A DNA stretch of 64,000 nt from Noviherbaspirillum sp. L7-7A (GTDB taxonomy: Bacteria > Pseudomonadota > Gammaproteobacteria > Burkholderiales > Burkholderiaceae_D). Positions within the stretch are counted from its first letter, which is position 1. Every line of letters begins with the position of its first letter. Below the pieces are notes generated by a model. That model did not search any database, was not told where the DNA came from, and worked only from the letters and a program-made list of their open reading frames with translations. Of this stretch, positions 35,153-46,696 are shown piece by piece. A program made the position numbers and the translations under genes. The stretch covers positions 1,178,001-1,242,000 of the forward strand of contig NZ_JAHQRJ010000001.1 in assembly GCF_019052805.1 (NCBI RefSeq). The letters run 5' to 3'.

Positions 35153-35747
35153 CTATGCCTCCCATTTTTAAACCTGCCTCAGAAGAACCCGAGGCCTGGG
35201 ATGCGATGGCATCCGGGCCGCGGCGTTGTCATGCCAGTCAACTGCTGGATAAGCTGTCTTTGCGGGGAAACAGTGCAGAAGTGATATCGCGTGCATGACG
35301 CGCTGCCGCGAGTCTTCCTTACTTTCAGTTCGGTAACAGAACGTGCTTGGCAGTTCTTTATCTCTGCACGCAGGTCTGCACAGGAAGGTATGTCGAAGGG
35401 AAAAGATCAGATATGGCGCGTGCCTATGAAGCGTTCGCGCATGGGCTCGCTTCCTGAAGCGGCAGTACAAGCAATGGCGCAGGCCCAACAGGTAGTACCA
35501 ACATCGCTGCAATTTGCCAGTGGCAACCGTTGCAAATGCCTGTACAAGTGCAGTCGGGCTCGACTATCAAGGCGTATCTGACGTACTTGATGGATGCCGG
35601 AAACAGGCGCAGTTCAATGCGTGCGGCCAGCCGCTGCAGACAAAAGACGGCCGCACCGTTCCCTGCTGAGCCGGTCATGCCGCGGCCCATGGGACCGGGC
35701 GAGGTTTTCGGTCGCTTCGCTCGGCTGCTGCGCGACCGCAGGCCGCG
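35153..35747. other. 595-bp intergenic region with a possible gene remnant
   Basis: No gene could be assigned. One frame from TTG 35514 to TGA 35669 reads ...LPVATVANAC, then GLDYQGVSDVLDGC and FNACGQPL, ending TVPC. This looks like the end of a signal peptide and a short cysteine-bearing secreted protein, but a TAG just upstream (about 35492) cuts it from any start. It may be a decayed gene or chance. Confidence 0.3.
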
Positions 35748-36197
35748 CTAGCGCCGGTTCTGCTTCATCGCCGACTGGATCTCGCGCTGGGTGTCCCGCA
35801 GCCGCTCGGTCTCGCGCTTGTCATGCTGCTTCTTGCCCTTGGCCAGGCCGACTTCGCACTTGATGCGACCCTTGGAGAAATGCAGGTTCAGCGGCACCAG
35901 GGTGTAGCCGGCGCGCTCGACCTTGCCAATCAGCTTGCTGATTTCCTCCGAATGCAGCAAAAGCTTGCGGGTACGCACCGCGTCCGGGTTGATATGCGTG
36001 GAAGCTGTGGGCAAGGGACTGATGTGCGAGCCGAACAGGAACAGCTCGGCCTTGCGCACCACCACATAGGCTTCCTTCAGATTGACCCGCCCGGCGCGGA
36101 TGGACTTGACTTCCCAGCCTTCCAGCACCATGCCGGCCTCGAAGCGTTCTTCGATGAAGTAGTCGTGAAAGGCTTTTTTATTGTCTGCGATGCTCAT
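35748..36197 (-). CDS. smpB: SsrA-binding protein SmpB
   Basis: 149 residues. Binds tmRNA and brings it to stalled ribosomes for trans-translation. The whole family pattern is present: [32 protein letters not shown] at the start, LLLHSEEI in the middle, [30 protein letters not shown] as the RNA-binding beta barrel, and a basic C-terminal tail needed for decoding-centre entry. The ATG at 36197 is used; the triplet just before it is TTG and not needed. It is divergent from ratA, as in many beta- and gammaproteobacteria. Confidence 0.97.
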   Translation of the reverse strand: MSIADNKKAFHDYFIEERFEAGMVLEGWEVKSIRAGRVNLKEAYVVVRKAELFLFGSHISPLPTASTHINPDAVRTRKLLLHSEEISKLIGKVERAGYTLVPLNLHFSKGRIKCEVGLAKGKKQHDKRETERLRDTQREIQSAMKQNRR

Positions 36198-36263
36198 CAA
36201 GGGGAAGTGGTGGCGGTCGGTTAAAATTTCAACCTTCGCATTTTATCAAACGGTTCACAGTCA

Positions 36264-36695
36264 ATGGCAGTCGTACACAAGTCCGTATTGGTCGGCTACA
36301 GCGCCGAGCAGATGTTTGCCCTGGTCGACCGGGTCGAGGATTACCCGAAGTTCCTGCCCTGGTGCGGCGGCGTCGAAGTCCGCAACCGCGAGGGCAATAC
36401 GCTGGTGGCCACGCTGAAGATCAATTACCACGGCGTCAAGCAGAGCTTCACCACCGAGAACGTCAACACGCCGCCCACCCAGATGGTGATGCGCTTCGTC
36501 GACGGTCCTTTCAGGCAGTTCGAAGGCACCTGGACCTTCAAGCCGCTGCGGGCCGATGCCTGCCGCATCGACTTCAATCTTCACTACGAGTTTTCGAGCC
36601 GCATCCTGGAGCAGATCATCGGCCCGGTGTTCAACATGATCGCCAACAGCTTTGTCGATTCCTTCACCAAGCGCGCGGACGTGGTGTATGGCTGA
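36264..36695 (+). CDS. ratA: RatA/COQ10-like START-domain protein
   Basis: 143 residues. A single START/Bet v1-like fold (VPYSAEQMF-type opening, here VGYSAEQMFALVDRVEDYPKFLPWC, ending SFVDSFTKRADVVYG). Family members are linked to coenzyme Q binding and respiration (COQ10) and, in E. coli, RatA was reported to block 70S ribosome association. It overlaps the start of rnfH by eight bases, and smpB is divergent, the conserved arrangement smpB / ratA-rnfH. Which of the two proposed roles applies here cannot be told. Confidence 0.93.
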   Translation: MAVVHKSVLVGYSAEQMFALVDRVEDYPKFLPWCGGVEVRNREGNTLVATLKINYHGVKQSFTTENVNTPPTQMVMRFVDGPFRQFEGTWTFKPLRADACRIDFNLHYEFSSRILEQIIGPVFNMIANSFVDSFTKRADVVYG

Positions 36696-36969
36696 TATCC
36701 GTGTGCAGGTCTGCCATCCGCTGCCGCATGAGGCGCGACTGCGCGAGCTGGTGCTGGCTGAAGGCAGCACAGTGCGGGATGCGGTGACGGCCAGCGGCCT
36801 GCTGCCGCGGTTTAATCCTGATGATTGCCCGGTCGGAATCTTTGGCAAGAAGAAGACGCCGGACACGGTGCTGCGCGATGGCGACCGGGTGGAAATCTAC
36901 CGGCCCCTGGTGGCCGACCCCAAGGATGCGCGGCGCCGGCGGGCGGTGAAGAAGGACCGCGCCGGCTGA
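36688..36969 (+). CDS. rnfH: RnfH family protein (RatB)
   Basis: 93 residues, ubiquitin-like beta-grasp fold of the RnfH family: IRVQVCHPLPHEARLRELVLAEGSTVRDAV, PVGIFGKKKTPDTVLRDGDRVEIYRPL, with a basic C-terminal tail. Function unknown, but it is almost always next to ratA. The ATG at 36688 lies within the end of ratA, giving translational coupling. A strong hairpin with a short T run follows the stop. Confidence 0.94.
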   Translation: MADIRVQVCHPLPHEARLRELVLAEGSTVRDAVTASGLLPRFNPDDCPVGIFGKKKTPDTVLRDGDRVEIYRPLVADPKDARRRRAVKKDRAG

Positions 36970-36979
36970 GGCTGTTCGG

Positions 36980-37010
36980 GCGGGCGCGGCCGTCAGCGGC
37001 CGCCCGCTTT
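36980..37010. terminator. Hairpin terminator between rnfH and the converging DUF4124 gene
   Basis: GCGGGCG-CG-GCCG (36980-36992) pairs with CGGCCGCCCGC (36997-37007) across a four-base loop, with a two-base bulge, followed by TTT. It lies between two converging genes and can serve both directions. Confidence 0.6.
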
Positions 37011-37483
37011 CAGCCAGCGCTGCGGCACTGTTCCAGCGTGCGCTGGACCCTGGCCGTTTCCTCGGCCCGCTGGGCGTCCGTCAGGTAGCTGCGCTCGCCA
37101 TTGGCGTCGGTGCGCGCGATCCGTCCGCCGTTGGCGAGCGCGCGGCCGTAGGCGCGGGCCTGTTCGCAGTTGCTCTTCTTTTCCTTTTCCATTGCTGCCT
37201 GCTCGCTTTCCTTCTGTTCGCGCTCGGCCCGCTCGATGCGGCGCTTTTCGAAGTCGGCGTTGCGCTCCGCCAGCGTCGGGCCGCTCGGAGCTGCCGTGGG
37301 GGCAGGCGAGGCCGGGCGCGGCCCGGCACTTTGCAGTATGCGGCTGGCCGGCGTACCGGCCGGCGGCGGCTGGTCGGAATACTGCCTGACGCCTTTCTCG
37401 TCGAGCCAGACATGCTGGGCCAGTGCGGGCAGGGCGGCGAATGCAAGCAGGCAGGCGAGCCTGCGCAGTGTCGTGGCGGCCAT
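37010..37483 (-). CDS. Exported DUF4124 domain protein
   Basis: 157 residues. A signal peptide (MAATTLRRLACLLAFAALPALA) precedes the short DUF4124 motif HVWLDEKGVRQYSDQPPP. The rest is a Pro/Ala linker and a long charged helix (ERNADFEKRRIERAEREQKESEQAAMEKEKKSNC) that probably forms a coiled coil, ending with two Cys. Function unknown; the family is periplasmic and frequent in beta-proteobacteria. It is divergent from guaB with 149 bases between. Confidence 0.85.
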   Translation of the reverse strand: MAATTLRRLACLLAFAALPALAQHVWLDEKGVRQYSDQPPPAGTPASRILQSAGPRPASPAPTAAPSGPTLAERNADFEKRRIERAEREQKESEQAAMEKEKKSNCEQARAYGRALANGGRIARTDANGERSYLTDAQRAEETARVQRTLEQCRSAG

Positions 37484-37600
37484 GGTGCGTCCTTTAATTA
37501 GTGATCTAAGGCAACGATTTCCTCATGGTTTGCCGGATGTGTCAACCGAAAGCGCCTTCCCGTGACAGTTTCCAACGGGCTTTCCCGGCGTCGATTTCTG

Positions 37601-39093
<1,493 letters not shown>

Positions 39094-39178
39094 GCGCCAG
39101 TGTCATCCATGCGCGGCCGCCGGTATGTGCCGGCGGCCGGTTTCCATTTCAGCCGTTCTCTTTTCATCCTGTCCCGCC

Positions 39179-40798
39179 ATGCATTCAAAAATTCTCATTC
39201 TGGATTTCGGATCCCAGGTCACCCAGCTGATCGCCCGCCGCGTGCGCGACAGCGGCGTCTTCTCCGAGGTCTTCCCGTATGACGTCAGCGACGACTTCGT
39301 GCGTGGCTATGGCGCCGCCGGCGTCATCCTGTCCGGCGGCCCGAGCTCGGTGACCGAAGGCGACACGCCCCGGGTGCCGGCAGCGGTGTTCGAGCTGGGC
39401 GTGCCGGTGCTGGGCATCTGCTACGGCATGCAGGCCATGGCCCAGCAACTGGGCGGCAAGGTCGAGAACGGCACCGTGCGCGAGTTCGGCTACGCCGAGC
39501 TGCGCGCGCGCGGCCATACCGCGCTGTTGAATGGCATCGTCGACTTCGTCACGCCGGAAGGCCACGGCATGCTCAAGGTCTGGATGAGCCATGGCGACAA
39601 GGTGCTGGAGATGCCGCCCGGCTTCAAGCTGATGGCGTCCACCGACAACTGCCCGGTGGCCGGCATGGCCGACGAGGACCGCCGCCTGTACGCGGTGCAG
39701 TTCCATCCGGAAGTCACGCATACGATGCAGGGCAAGGCCATCCTGTCGCGCTTCGTGCACGAGATCTGCGGCTGCAAGTCCGACTGGAACATGCCTGACT
39801 ACATCGCCGAGGCGGTGGAGAAGATCCGCGCCCAGGTCGGCGCCGAGGAAGTGATCCTCGGCCTGTCCGGCGGCGTCGACAGCAGCGTGGCCGCGGCGCT
39901 GATCCATCGCGCCATTGGCGACCAGCTCACCTGCGTCTTTGTCGACCATGGCCTGCTGCGCCTGAACGAGGGCCAGATGGTGATGGACATGTTCGGCAAG
40001 AATCTCGGCGTGAAGGTGATCCGCGTCGATGCCACCGACCAGTTCATGGGCAAGCTCGCCGGCGTGACCGACCCTGAAGCCAAGCGCAAGATCATCGGCG
40101 GCGAATTCGTCGAGGTCTTCCAGCAGGAGGCGGGCAGGCTATCGAACGCGAAGTGGCTGGCCCAGGGCACCATCTACCCGGACGTGATCGAGAGCGCTGG
40201 CAAGGGCAAGAAGGGCGCGCATACGATCAAGAGCCACCACAACGTGGGCGGCCTGCCGGAAACCCTGAACCTGAAGCTGCTGGAGCCGCTGCGCGAGCTG
40301 TTCAAGGACGAAGTGCGCGAGCTTGGCGTGGCGCTGGGCCTGCCGCATGACATGGTGTACCGCCATCCTTTCCCGGGCCCCGGCCTGGGCGTGCGCATCC
40401 TGGGCGAGGTCAAGAAGGAATACGCCGACCTGCTGCGCCGGGCCGATGCGATCTTCATCGAGGAACTGCGCAACACCGCCATTCCGCTGCCTGCCGAACT
40501 GGGCGAAGGCCGCGAGGTCGGCATGTTCCACAAGAACTGGTACGACGCGACCAGCCAGGCCTTTGCCGTGTTCCTGCCGGTGAAGTCGGTGGGCGTCATG
40601 GGCGACGGCCGCACCTATGAATACGTGGTGGCGCTGCGCGCGGTGCAGACCCAGGACTTCATGACCGCGCACTGGGCGCATCTGCCGCATGAACTGCTGG
40701 GCCGCGTGTCGAACCGCATCATCAACGAGGTGCGCGGCATCAACCGGGTGGTGTACGACATATCGGGCAAGCCGCCAGCCACGATCGAGTGGGAATAA
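39179..40798 (+). CDS. guaA: GMP synthase (glutamine-hydrolysing)
   Basis: 539 residues. Aminates XMP to GMP. The glutamine amidotransferase domain (1-205) has the nucleophile Cys81 in GICYGMQAM and the His/Glu pair in QFHPEVTHT; the ATP pyrophosphatase domain shows the P-loop [12 protein letters not shown], and the C-terminal dimerisation domain ends with the conserved [18 protein letters not shown]. The ATG at 39179 was chosen because [13 protein letters not shown] is the standard start; an in-frame extension back into guaB is not used. A long hairpin follows the stop. Confidence 0.98.
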   Translation: MHSKILILDFGSQVTQLIARRVRDSGVFSEVFPYDVSDDFVRGYGAAGVILSGGPSSVTEGDTPRVPAAVFELGVPVLGICYGMQAMAQQLGGKVENGTVREFGYAELRARGHTALLNGIVDFVTPEGHGMLKVWMSHGDKVLEMPPGFKLMASTDNCPVAGMADEDRRLYAVQFHPEVTHTMQGKAILSRFVHEICGCKSDWNMPDYIAEAVEKIRAQVGAEEVILGLSGGVDSSVAAALIHRAIGDQLTCVFVDHGLLRLNEGQMVMDMFGKNLGVKVIRVDATDQFMGKLAGVTDPEAKRKIIGGEFVEVFQQEAGRLSNAKWLAQGTIYPDVIESAGKGKKGAHTIKSHHNVGGLPETLNLKLLEPLRELFKDEVRELGVALGLPHDMVYRHPFPGPGLGVRILGEVKKEYADLLRRADAIFIEELRNTAIPLPAELGEGREVGMFHKNWYDATSQAFAVFLPVKSVGVMGDGRTYEYVVALRAVQTQDFMTAHWAHLPHELLGRVSNRIINEVRGINRVVYDISGKPPATIEWE

Positions 40799-40824
40799 GC
40801 GCCGCGCCGGTTACGGCAGCGTCG

Positions 40825-40861
40825 CCGCCGGCAACCTGGCATGAAGTCGGGTTGCCGGCGG
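40825..40861 (+). terminator. Twelve-base-pair hairpin after guaA
   Basis: CCGCCGGCAACC (40825-40836) and GGTTGCCGGCGG (40850-40861) pair perfectly across a 13-base loop, 27 bases after the guaA stop. No T tract follows, so termination is likely but not certain. Confidence 0.55.
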
Positions 40862-40908
40862 ACATTCATCGACGGCGTTCATGAGGAGATCGCGCCTGGC
40901 GACCTAGC

Positions 40909-43086
40909 ATGCATCGACAACCTTTTCCATTTCCATCCCTCCTGCCGGCGCTGCTGTGCCTGATTCTGGGCTTGCTGGCAACTGCGGCGCTCTACACCTG
41001 GACGCGCGACCAGGAGCTGGCGATGGAGCAGCTGATCTTCGATCGCCGCGCCAGTTTTCGTATTCAGACGGTGCGCCAGGGTCTGGAAGAGGTGGTCGAA
41101 ACAATCGAGGACGTGAGCCGCGTATTCGCGACCTTCGGGCCGATCAGCCAGGCGCAGTTTCACGCCTTTGTCGGACCGCTGGCGCAGGCGCAGCCCTATT
41201 TCAACTCCATTTCCTTCCTGCGGCTGGTGCCGCACGCCGAGCGCGCAGCCTACGAGGCCCGCATGCGCGCCGGCAATCCCTCCTTCGAAATCAGCGACCT
41301 GCAAGACGGCAAGCCCGTGCGCGCCGCGGACCGCGATAATTATCTGGTGGTGGAATATCTGGAGCCGGGCACGCTCAACGGCCTGGCCGGTATCGGTTTC
41401 GACGTGCTGATGGAACCGAGCATCCGCTCTGCCGTGCAACGGGCCACTGAAACTGGCGAGGCCTCTGCCACGGCGGTGTTCCGTTATCTCTTCGTGCCGC
41501 CGTCGCCGCCGCGCCTGATCGTCTTCAAGGCGATATACCGTGAAGGCATGCCGCTCGACACACCGGAGGCAAGGCATGCCGCAGTCTACGGCTATAGCGG
41601 GCTGGGCATGCCGACAGGCAAGCTGATCGAAAATATCCTGGATGAATCCGGTCTCGGGCCGATTAACGGCATGGATATGGCGGTCTATGTTGGCCAGGGC
41701 CGCACCGAAGCCCTGGCATTTCAATACGGCGAAGGACAAAGAGACCGCAGGGACGCCGGTTTGCGCACGTCCTCGCAATCTTTCCCGATTGGCGGCGTCA
41801 GCTGGCGCGTGGACGTGCGTGGTACTGACATACGCAGCGGCGGGCAGGTTGGATCGTGGCTGGTCGCCCTGTTCGGCGTCATCATCAGCGTGATGGCAGC
41901 GATCTATCTGCGAGCACTGGGCTCGCGCACACGGCACATTCACCAGCTGGTCGAGGAGCGCACCGCGGCACTGCATGCTGCCAACATCCAGATGAGCCTG
42001 GATATTGCCGCGCGGGAGCGGGTGGAAGGCGTGCTGAGGCGCACCGAACGCAGCCTCAAGAATGCGCAGCGGATTGCACACGTGGGCAGTTGGGAAATGG
42101 ATGTGGCAAATGGCTGGCAGCATTGGTCGGATGAATGCTTCCGGATCTTCGGCATGGAGCCGGAAGTCGATAACATGCCGGTCCTGTCCCGCTTGCCTGG
42201 GAAAACCCGGGCAATGTGGCGCAGCTTTCTGGCTGATGTGCTCGATCACGCGTGCGATACCTGCGAGATGGCCATCACGCGGCCAGATGGAACTGTCCGT
42301 CATGTGATGCTGCACGCTGAAGTCACGGAAGGCCAGCCTGCCGCCAGCCGCACCATTGTTGGCACAGTGCTCGACATCAGTGAATTCAAGCAGGTGGAGA
42401 CCGAGTTGCGGCGTTCGCAAAAATCGCTTCGGGAACTGGGCGGCCATCAGGAACGCATCAAGGAAAACGAGCGACAGCGTATTGCACGCGAAATCCACGA
42501 TGAACTGGGTGGTGTGCTCACCGGCATCAAGGCGTATGTCTCGGTAGCCAGCAGCCGCGTAGGCAACGATACGCAGGCCGCGCCACTGTTGGCCGAAGCC
42601 ATGGCGCAGGCGGACAGCGCGCTCGACACGGTGAGACGGGTGATTGCCGACCTGCGGCCCAGCGTACTGGATCAGCTTGGGGTCTGGGAAGCCATTGAAT
42701 GGCAGGCCAGTCAGCTCGAAGCCCAGACCGGCGTGCATTGCCAGTGTGTCATCGAGCCCGATCTTCCGGTCATCGGAGCGGACGGCGGGGCGATGCTGTT
42801 CCGCATTGCACAGGAAGCGCTGACCAACGTGGCCAGACATGCGCAGGCGACCGTGGTTACCATCACCGTCCGCCTGGATCAGCAGCAGCTGCTGCTGGAC
42901 ATTGAGGATGACGGAAAGGGAATCCCGGCGGAACAACTGCTGGCGCCGGAATCATGGGGCCTACGGGGCATGCAGGAACGCGCACTTTACCTGGGAGGGA
43001 CACTGAATGTTGGCAGGGGCGTCAGGCAGGGAACCCTGGTATCTCTGCGCCTGCCACTGTCGGTGAAGATGGCCGCACTTAACTAG
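40909..43086 (+). CDS. CHASE-domain sensor histidine kinase (PAS, HisKA_3, HATPase), orphan
   Basis: 725 residues. A helix at 10-28, an extracytoplasmic CHASE domain (about 75-285, with LRLVPHAERAAYEARM and YLEPGTLNGLAGIGFDVLMEPSIRSAV), a second helix at about 321-341, a coiled stretch, one PAS-fold region (about 385-500), and a NarL-type kinase core: His in RQRIAREIHDELGGVLTGIK (HisKA_3) and an HATPase with ALTNVARHAQAT, DDGKGIP and GLRGMQERAL. This architecture normally pairs with a LuxR-type response regulator, but none is adjacent. The CHASE domain points to small extracellular ligands. It sits 110 bases after guaA. Confidence 0.92.
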   Translation: MHRQPFPFPSLLPALLCLILGLLATAALYTWTRDQELAMEQLIFDRRASFRIQTVRQGLEEVVETIEDVSRVFATFGPISQAQFHAFVGPLAQAQPYFNSISFLRLVPHAERAAYEARMRAGNPSFEISDLQDGKPVRAADRDNYLVVEYLEPGTLNGLAGIGFDVLMEPSIRSAVQRATETGEASATAVFRYLFVPPSPPRLIVFKAIYREGMPLDTPEARHAAVYGYSGLGMPTGKLIENILDESGLGPINGMDMAVYVGQGRTEALAFQYGEGQRDRRDAGLRTSSQSFPIGGVSWRVDVRGTDIRSGGQVGSWLVALFGVIISVMAAIYLRALGSRTRHIHQLVEERTAALHAANIQMSLDIAARERVEGVLRRTERSLKNAQRIAHVGSWEMDVANGWQHWSDECFRIFGMEPEVDNMPVLSRLPGKTRAMWRSFLADVLDHACDTCEMAITRPDGTVRHVMLHAEVTEGQPAASRTIVGTVLDISEFKQVETELRRSQKSLRELGGHQERIKENERQRIAREIHDELGGVLTGIKAYVSVASSRVGNDTQAAPLLAEAMAQADSALDTVRRVIADLRPSVLDQLGVWEAIEWQASQLEAQTGVHCQCVIEPDLPVIGADGGAMLFRIAQEALTNVARHAQATVVTITVRLDQQQLLLDIEDDGKGIPAEQLLAPESWGLRGMQERALYLGGTLNVGRGVRQGTLVSLRLPLSVKMAALN

Positions 43087-43121
43087 GAGTTAAGCGCGAT
43101 CTGTAGGCCTTTAGTAACAAT

Positions 43122-43139
43122 TGTAGGGGATCGACTACA
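43122..43139. promoter_or_regulatory. Candidate operator TGTAG-N8-CTACA
   Basis: Perfect five-base inverted half-sites 43122-43126 and 43135-43139, 116 bp upstream of the next start, just after the kinase gene. It may bind a dimeric regulator of the small gene at 43255; no regulator can be named. Confidence 0.35.
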
Positions 43140-43254
43140 TAAAAATCATCGTTCGCCGATAGCGTGTCACCGGGCAGATCCGGATACTTCGTGTGTCGCA
43201 TTGATTTCTTCAATGCAAAACGTCGGTAAGAAACCTATCTGTCAGGAGCACGCG

Positions 43255-43512
43255 ATGCCAACAACCCAGCAAGAAACCGCCATGCAGGCAGGCTTGTGGT
43301 TTTCAATCAAGATCGATGCAGACGAATTCATTGCATTGCTGGCCGCCGAAGCGCTGGAAAAGCACTTTCTGCCACAGGATGCCAAGCTGGAGCCCCGCAG
43401 CGCCTATCGTCGCAACCGCAAGCTGATCGATGCGGTGGCGCGCCGCAAATTCCTGGAAGGATGCCCACGGCCCATTACCGTGGATGCTTCCGATTTCAGC
43501 GCTTCGCAGTAA
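43255..43512 (+). CDS. Small hypothetical protein
   Basis: 85 residues. Reads WFSIKIDADEFIALLAAEALEKHFLPQDAKLEPRSAYRRNRKLIDAVARRKFLEG; an amphipathic helical protein with a basic middle. No family recognised. The ATG at 43255 is supported by CAGGAG six bases upstream; the longer frame from TTG 43201 has none. It stands alone between the orphan kinase and the converging pdeM gene, with regulatory-looking inverted repeats upstream. Confidence 0.6.
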   Translation: MPTTQQETAMQAGLWFSIKIDADEFIALLAAEALEKHFLPQDAKLEPRSAYRRNRKLIDAVARRKFLEGCPRPITVDASDFSASQ

Positions 43513-43520
43513 GACGTTCC

Positions 43521-44207
43521 TCACGGGCGGCCCCGGCCCCGGGCATTCAGTTCAATCACCCTTTCCGGCGTTGCCAGAAACAGCCGATCGCATGGCGTCG
43601 GCGCGACCGGGTAGCCGCCGGTGAATGCGCCGAACGAAGGCAATAGTCCACCTTCCGTGCCAAACAGATAGCAGGGCAGGCGCAGCGCGTCTCCGCGGGC
43701 AGCAAGCCGGTAGACCGGATGCACATGGCCTGCCAGCACATAGCCGTCCGGATGGGCCTGCGGATGGTGGGCAAACACGAAAGGTCTGACCAGGTACGGT
43801 TCATCCACCACCTTGATTCCCAGACGGGGTGGCGGATCCCCGGCGTGGCTGTCATGGTTGCCCCGTACCAGCGTCAACGCCAGATCGCTGTGCCGTTCGC
43901 GCCAGGCCTGCAGCGCCGCCATGGTGGCGACGGCATGGGCATGGCGGGCATGCAGGAAGTCTCCCAGAAACAGCACACTTTTCGCTCCCGTTGCAGCGAC
44001 CAGCGTGGTCAGCATCTCGAGGTTTTCGGTCGTGGTGCCGCGCGGCACCGGGATGCCCTGCGCACGAAAGGATGCCGCCTTGCCGAAGTGGATGTCGGCA
44101 ATCACCAGCATCGACATCGCGGGCCAGAACACCGCCCGCTGCGGCAGCAGCGTCAGCACTTCGCCGGCTGCCTCGATATCCACCGCCCCCGCCTTCATCT
44201 CCATCAT
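43521..44207 (-). CDS. pdeM: Ligase-associated DNA damage response phosphoesterase PdeM
   Basis: 228 residues. Calcineurin-like metallophosphoesterase with all metal motifs: [33 protein letters not shown] and [12 protein letters not shown]. Its [21 protein letters not shown] and [16 protein letters not shown] segments are diagnostic of the PdeM group. It is the last gene of the operon; its start overlaps the helicase stop by four bases (ATGATG/TGA). Predicted to remove ends or process nucleic acid during repair with the ligase and helicase. Confidence 0.92.
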   Translation of the reverse strand: MMEMKAGAVDIEAAGEVLTLLPQRAVFWPAMSMLVIADIHFGKAASFRAQGIPVPRGTTTENLEMLTTLVAATGAKSVLFLGDFLHARHAHAVATMAALQAWRERHSDLALTLVRGNHDSHAGDPPPRLGIKVVDEPYLVRPFVFAHHPQAHPDGYVLAGHVHPVYRLAARGDALRLPCYLFGTEGGLLPSFGAFTGGYPVAPTPCDRLFLATPERVIELNARGRGRP

Positions 44208-46696
44208 CGGCGTCGCTCCGGCAACGCGGCGGCGTTCTCCAGCTCACGCACCATGCGGGCTACCCGGTCCGATAGTTTTTCCGTACTCAGCTTTTCCCGG
44301 AAGCGTTCCACCATCAGCGGAAAGCCAAACGGCGTCGCCCGCGGCACTGCATGCCAGGCAAGTGCCCGCCCGCGCAGTTCGGCCAGCGTGTCGCGCAGGC
44401 GGCCCAGTTCCAGTTCCTGTTCCAGCACTTCCCGCTGCGCCTGGGTCAGCAGCAGGTTGCCGGGATCATGTTTCCTGAAGACCTCGTAGAACAGGCTTGA
44501 GGAGGCCTGCAGTTGCCGGTTGCTCTTGCGCTGGCCCGGGTATCCCTGAAACAGCAGGCCGGCGATACGGGCGATTTCCCGAAAGCGCCGTTGCGACAAT
44601 TCGGCTGCATTCAGACTGGCCAGTACGTCTTGGAGCAGATGCTCTTCCGCCAGCAGCCGGTGCATCGGCGCCGCAGGGCGCAGCAGCAGGGTTTCATAAT
44701 CAATGGCGTCGGGGCAGAGCAGTTCCAGGCCGTAGTCGTTCACGGCAATGGAAAAGGTGGCGCTCTGCTGCCGGGCGATGCGCCAGGCCAGCAGCGAGGC
44801 CAGTCCCAGATGCACCGAGCGCCCGGCGAACGGGTAGAGGAACAGGTGCCAGCCTTCGCGGCTCTTCAGCGACTCGGCCACCAGCGTGCGTGCCGTGGGC
44901 AGGCCGGACCAGCGCCGCTGCAATTCCAGCAAGGACTGTATGGCCTGCATCTCGGGGCCGCTGAACTGCGCATGGTCGGCTTCCTCCAGGCAGGCCAGCG
45001 CCGCATGCGCCAGTTCCGACGACATCGGCATCTTGCCCCCTTGCCAGCGCGGTACCGCGCCCTTGCGGCCCGTGGCCTTGCGCACATAGGCCGTCATTTC
45101 ATGGATGCGGATGAATTCCAGCATGCGCCCGCCGAACAGGAAGTGGTCTCCCTTGGCCAGCCGCGAGATGAAGGATTCATCCACCGAGCCTATGGTTGCG
45201 CCGGACAGGAATTTGACCTGTATCGATGCCTCCGAGACGATGGTGCCGATGTTCATCCGGTGGCGCCGCGCCACCGTGGCGTCCGGCACCCGGTAGATGC
45301 CGTCCTCGTCCGGCAGCACGCGCCGGTATTCGGGATAGACCGTCAGGCTCTGGCCGCCGCGGGCGACGAAATCCAGCGCCCATTGCCATTCCTCCGGCGT
45401 CAGTTCGCGATAGGACCAGGCCTGCCTGACTTCCCCATACAGCGCGTCCGAGCGGAAACCGCCGCCCAGCGCCATCGTCACCAGGTGCTGCACCAGCACG
45501 TCCAGCGGCTTGTTCGGCGGGATGCGCGACTCCACCGCGCGCGCCGCCAGCGCCCGCTTTGCGCCGGCGGCTTCCAGCAGTTCCAGGCTGTTGGTCGGCA
45601 CCAGCGTGACGCGGGAGCGCCGGCCGGGCGCGTGGCCGCTGCGTCCGGCCCGCTGCAGAAGGCGGGCCACGCCCTTGCAGCTGCCGATCTGCAGCACGCG
45701 TTCAACCGGCGCAAAGTCCACGCCCAGGTCCAGGCTGGAGGTGCAGACCACGGCCTTCAGGCTGCCATCCTTGATGCTCATCTCGACCCAGTCGCGCACG
45801 GCCTTGTCGAGCGAGCCGTGGTGCAGTGCGATCAGTCCGGCCCAGTCGGGGCGTTCGGCCAGGAGGCTCTGATACCACAGTTCGGACTGGGAACGGGTAT
45901 TGGTAAACACCAGCGTGGAGGCGCTCTGCTCGATTTCCCGCACCACGGCCGGCAGCATCGCCGTGCCCAGATGGCCGGCCCAGGGGAAGCGGCCGGTGGC
46001 CGGCGGCAGAAGGGTATCGACCATGATGTCCTTGTCGTCGGCGCCTTCCACCAGGGTTCCCTGGCCCGGGCCCAGCAGGGCATCCTGGGCCTGGCGCAGG
46101 TTGCCTATGGTGGCCGACAGGCCCCACACCAGCAGGCCGGGACGCCACAGGCGCAGCCGGGCCAGCGCCAGCTGGGTCTGCACGCCGCGCTTGCTGCCCA
46201 GCAGTTCGTGCCATTCGTCGACGATCACGGCGTCGAGATGGCGGAAGCGCTCGCGGGCGTCGGCCGCCGATAGCAGCAGGGTCAGGCTTTCCGGCGTGGT
46301 GACCAGCACGGAAGGCAGGCTCCTGACCTGGCGCGCCCGCTCCGCCGAGCCGGTATCGCCGGTGCGCAGGCCGCCGGTCCAGCCCGGCAGCAGATCCGCC
46401 GCCGGCGCCTGCAGCGCCTTCATGGTGTCGGCGGCCAGGGCACGCATCGGCGTGATCCACAGCACCCGCGCGCCCTTGCCGGGCGACGCCTGGCCGCGCA
46501 TGCCGCGCAGCAGGGCGCCCAGCCAAAGCGCATAAGTCTTGCCGGCGCCGGTGGAGGCATGCAGCAGGCCGCTGCGGCCTTCGGCGAAGGCTTGCCAGAC
46601 CTGGCGCTGGAATGGGAAAGGCGTCCAGCCGCGATCGGCGAACCAGGCCTCGACCGCCTGCTCGGGCGTCAGTCCGGCGGCGCGTTCGGACTTCAC
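44204..46696 (-). CDS. Ligase-associated DNA damage response DEXH helicase (Lhr type)
   Basis: 830 residues. Superfamily 2 helicase: Walker [12 protein letters not shown] (Lys53), DEAH-like box [21 protein letters not shown] (motif III), [48 protein letters not shown] and [11 protein letters not shown] (motif VI). A winged-helix and the Lhr-type C-terminal region follow. Lhr-like helicases unwind DNA:RNA or 3'-tailed DNA. It starts at GTG 46696, overlapping the ligase stop by four bases, so it is coupled to the ligase. Part of the exonuclease-ligase-helicase-phosphoesterase set. Confidence 0.93.
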   Translation of the reverse strand: MKSERAAGLTPEQAVEAWFADRGWTPFPFQRQVWQAFAEGRSGLLHASTGAGKTYALWLGALLRGMRGQASPGKGARVLWITPMRALAADTMKALQAPAADLLPGWTGGLRTGDTGSAERARQVRSLPSVLVTTPESLTLLLSAADARERFRHLDAVIVDEWHELLGSKRGVQTQLALARLRLWRPGLLVWGLSATIGNLRQAQDALLGPGQGTLVEGADDKDIMVDTLLPPATGRFPWAGHLGTAMLPAVVREIEQSASTLVFTNTRSQSELWYQSLLAERPDWAGLIALHHGSLDKAVRDWVEMSIKDGSLKAVVCTSSLDLGVDFAPVERVLQIGSCKGVARLLQRAGRSGHAPGRRSRVTLVPTNSLELLEAAGAKRALAARAVESRIPPNKPLDVLVQHLVTMALGGGFRSDALYGEVRQAWSYRELTPEEWQWALDFVARGGQSLTVYPEYRRVLPDEDGIYRVPDATVARRHRMNIGTIVSEASIQVKFLSGATIGSVDESFISRLAKGDHFLFGGRMLEFIRIHEMTAYVRKATGRKGAVPRWQGGKMPMSSELAHAALACLEEADHAQFSGPEMQAIQSLLELQRRWSGLPTARTLVAESLKSREGWHLFLYPFAGRSVHLGLASLLAWRIARQQSATFSIAVNDYGLELLCPDAIDYETLLLRPAAPMHRLLAEEHLLQDVLASLNAAELSQRRFREIARIAGLLFQGYPGQRKSNRQLQASSSLFYEVFRKHDPGNLLLTQAQREVLEQELELGRLRDTLAELRGRALAWHAVPRATPFGFPLMVERFREKLSTEKLSDRVARMVRELENAAALPERRR

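Noticed and set aside
35291-35581. 96-codon plus-strand frame in the intergenic region before smpB
   Set aside because: No ribosome binding site and unlikely composition; a different frame (35514-35669) looks more like former coding sequence.
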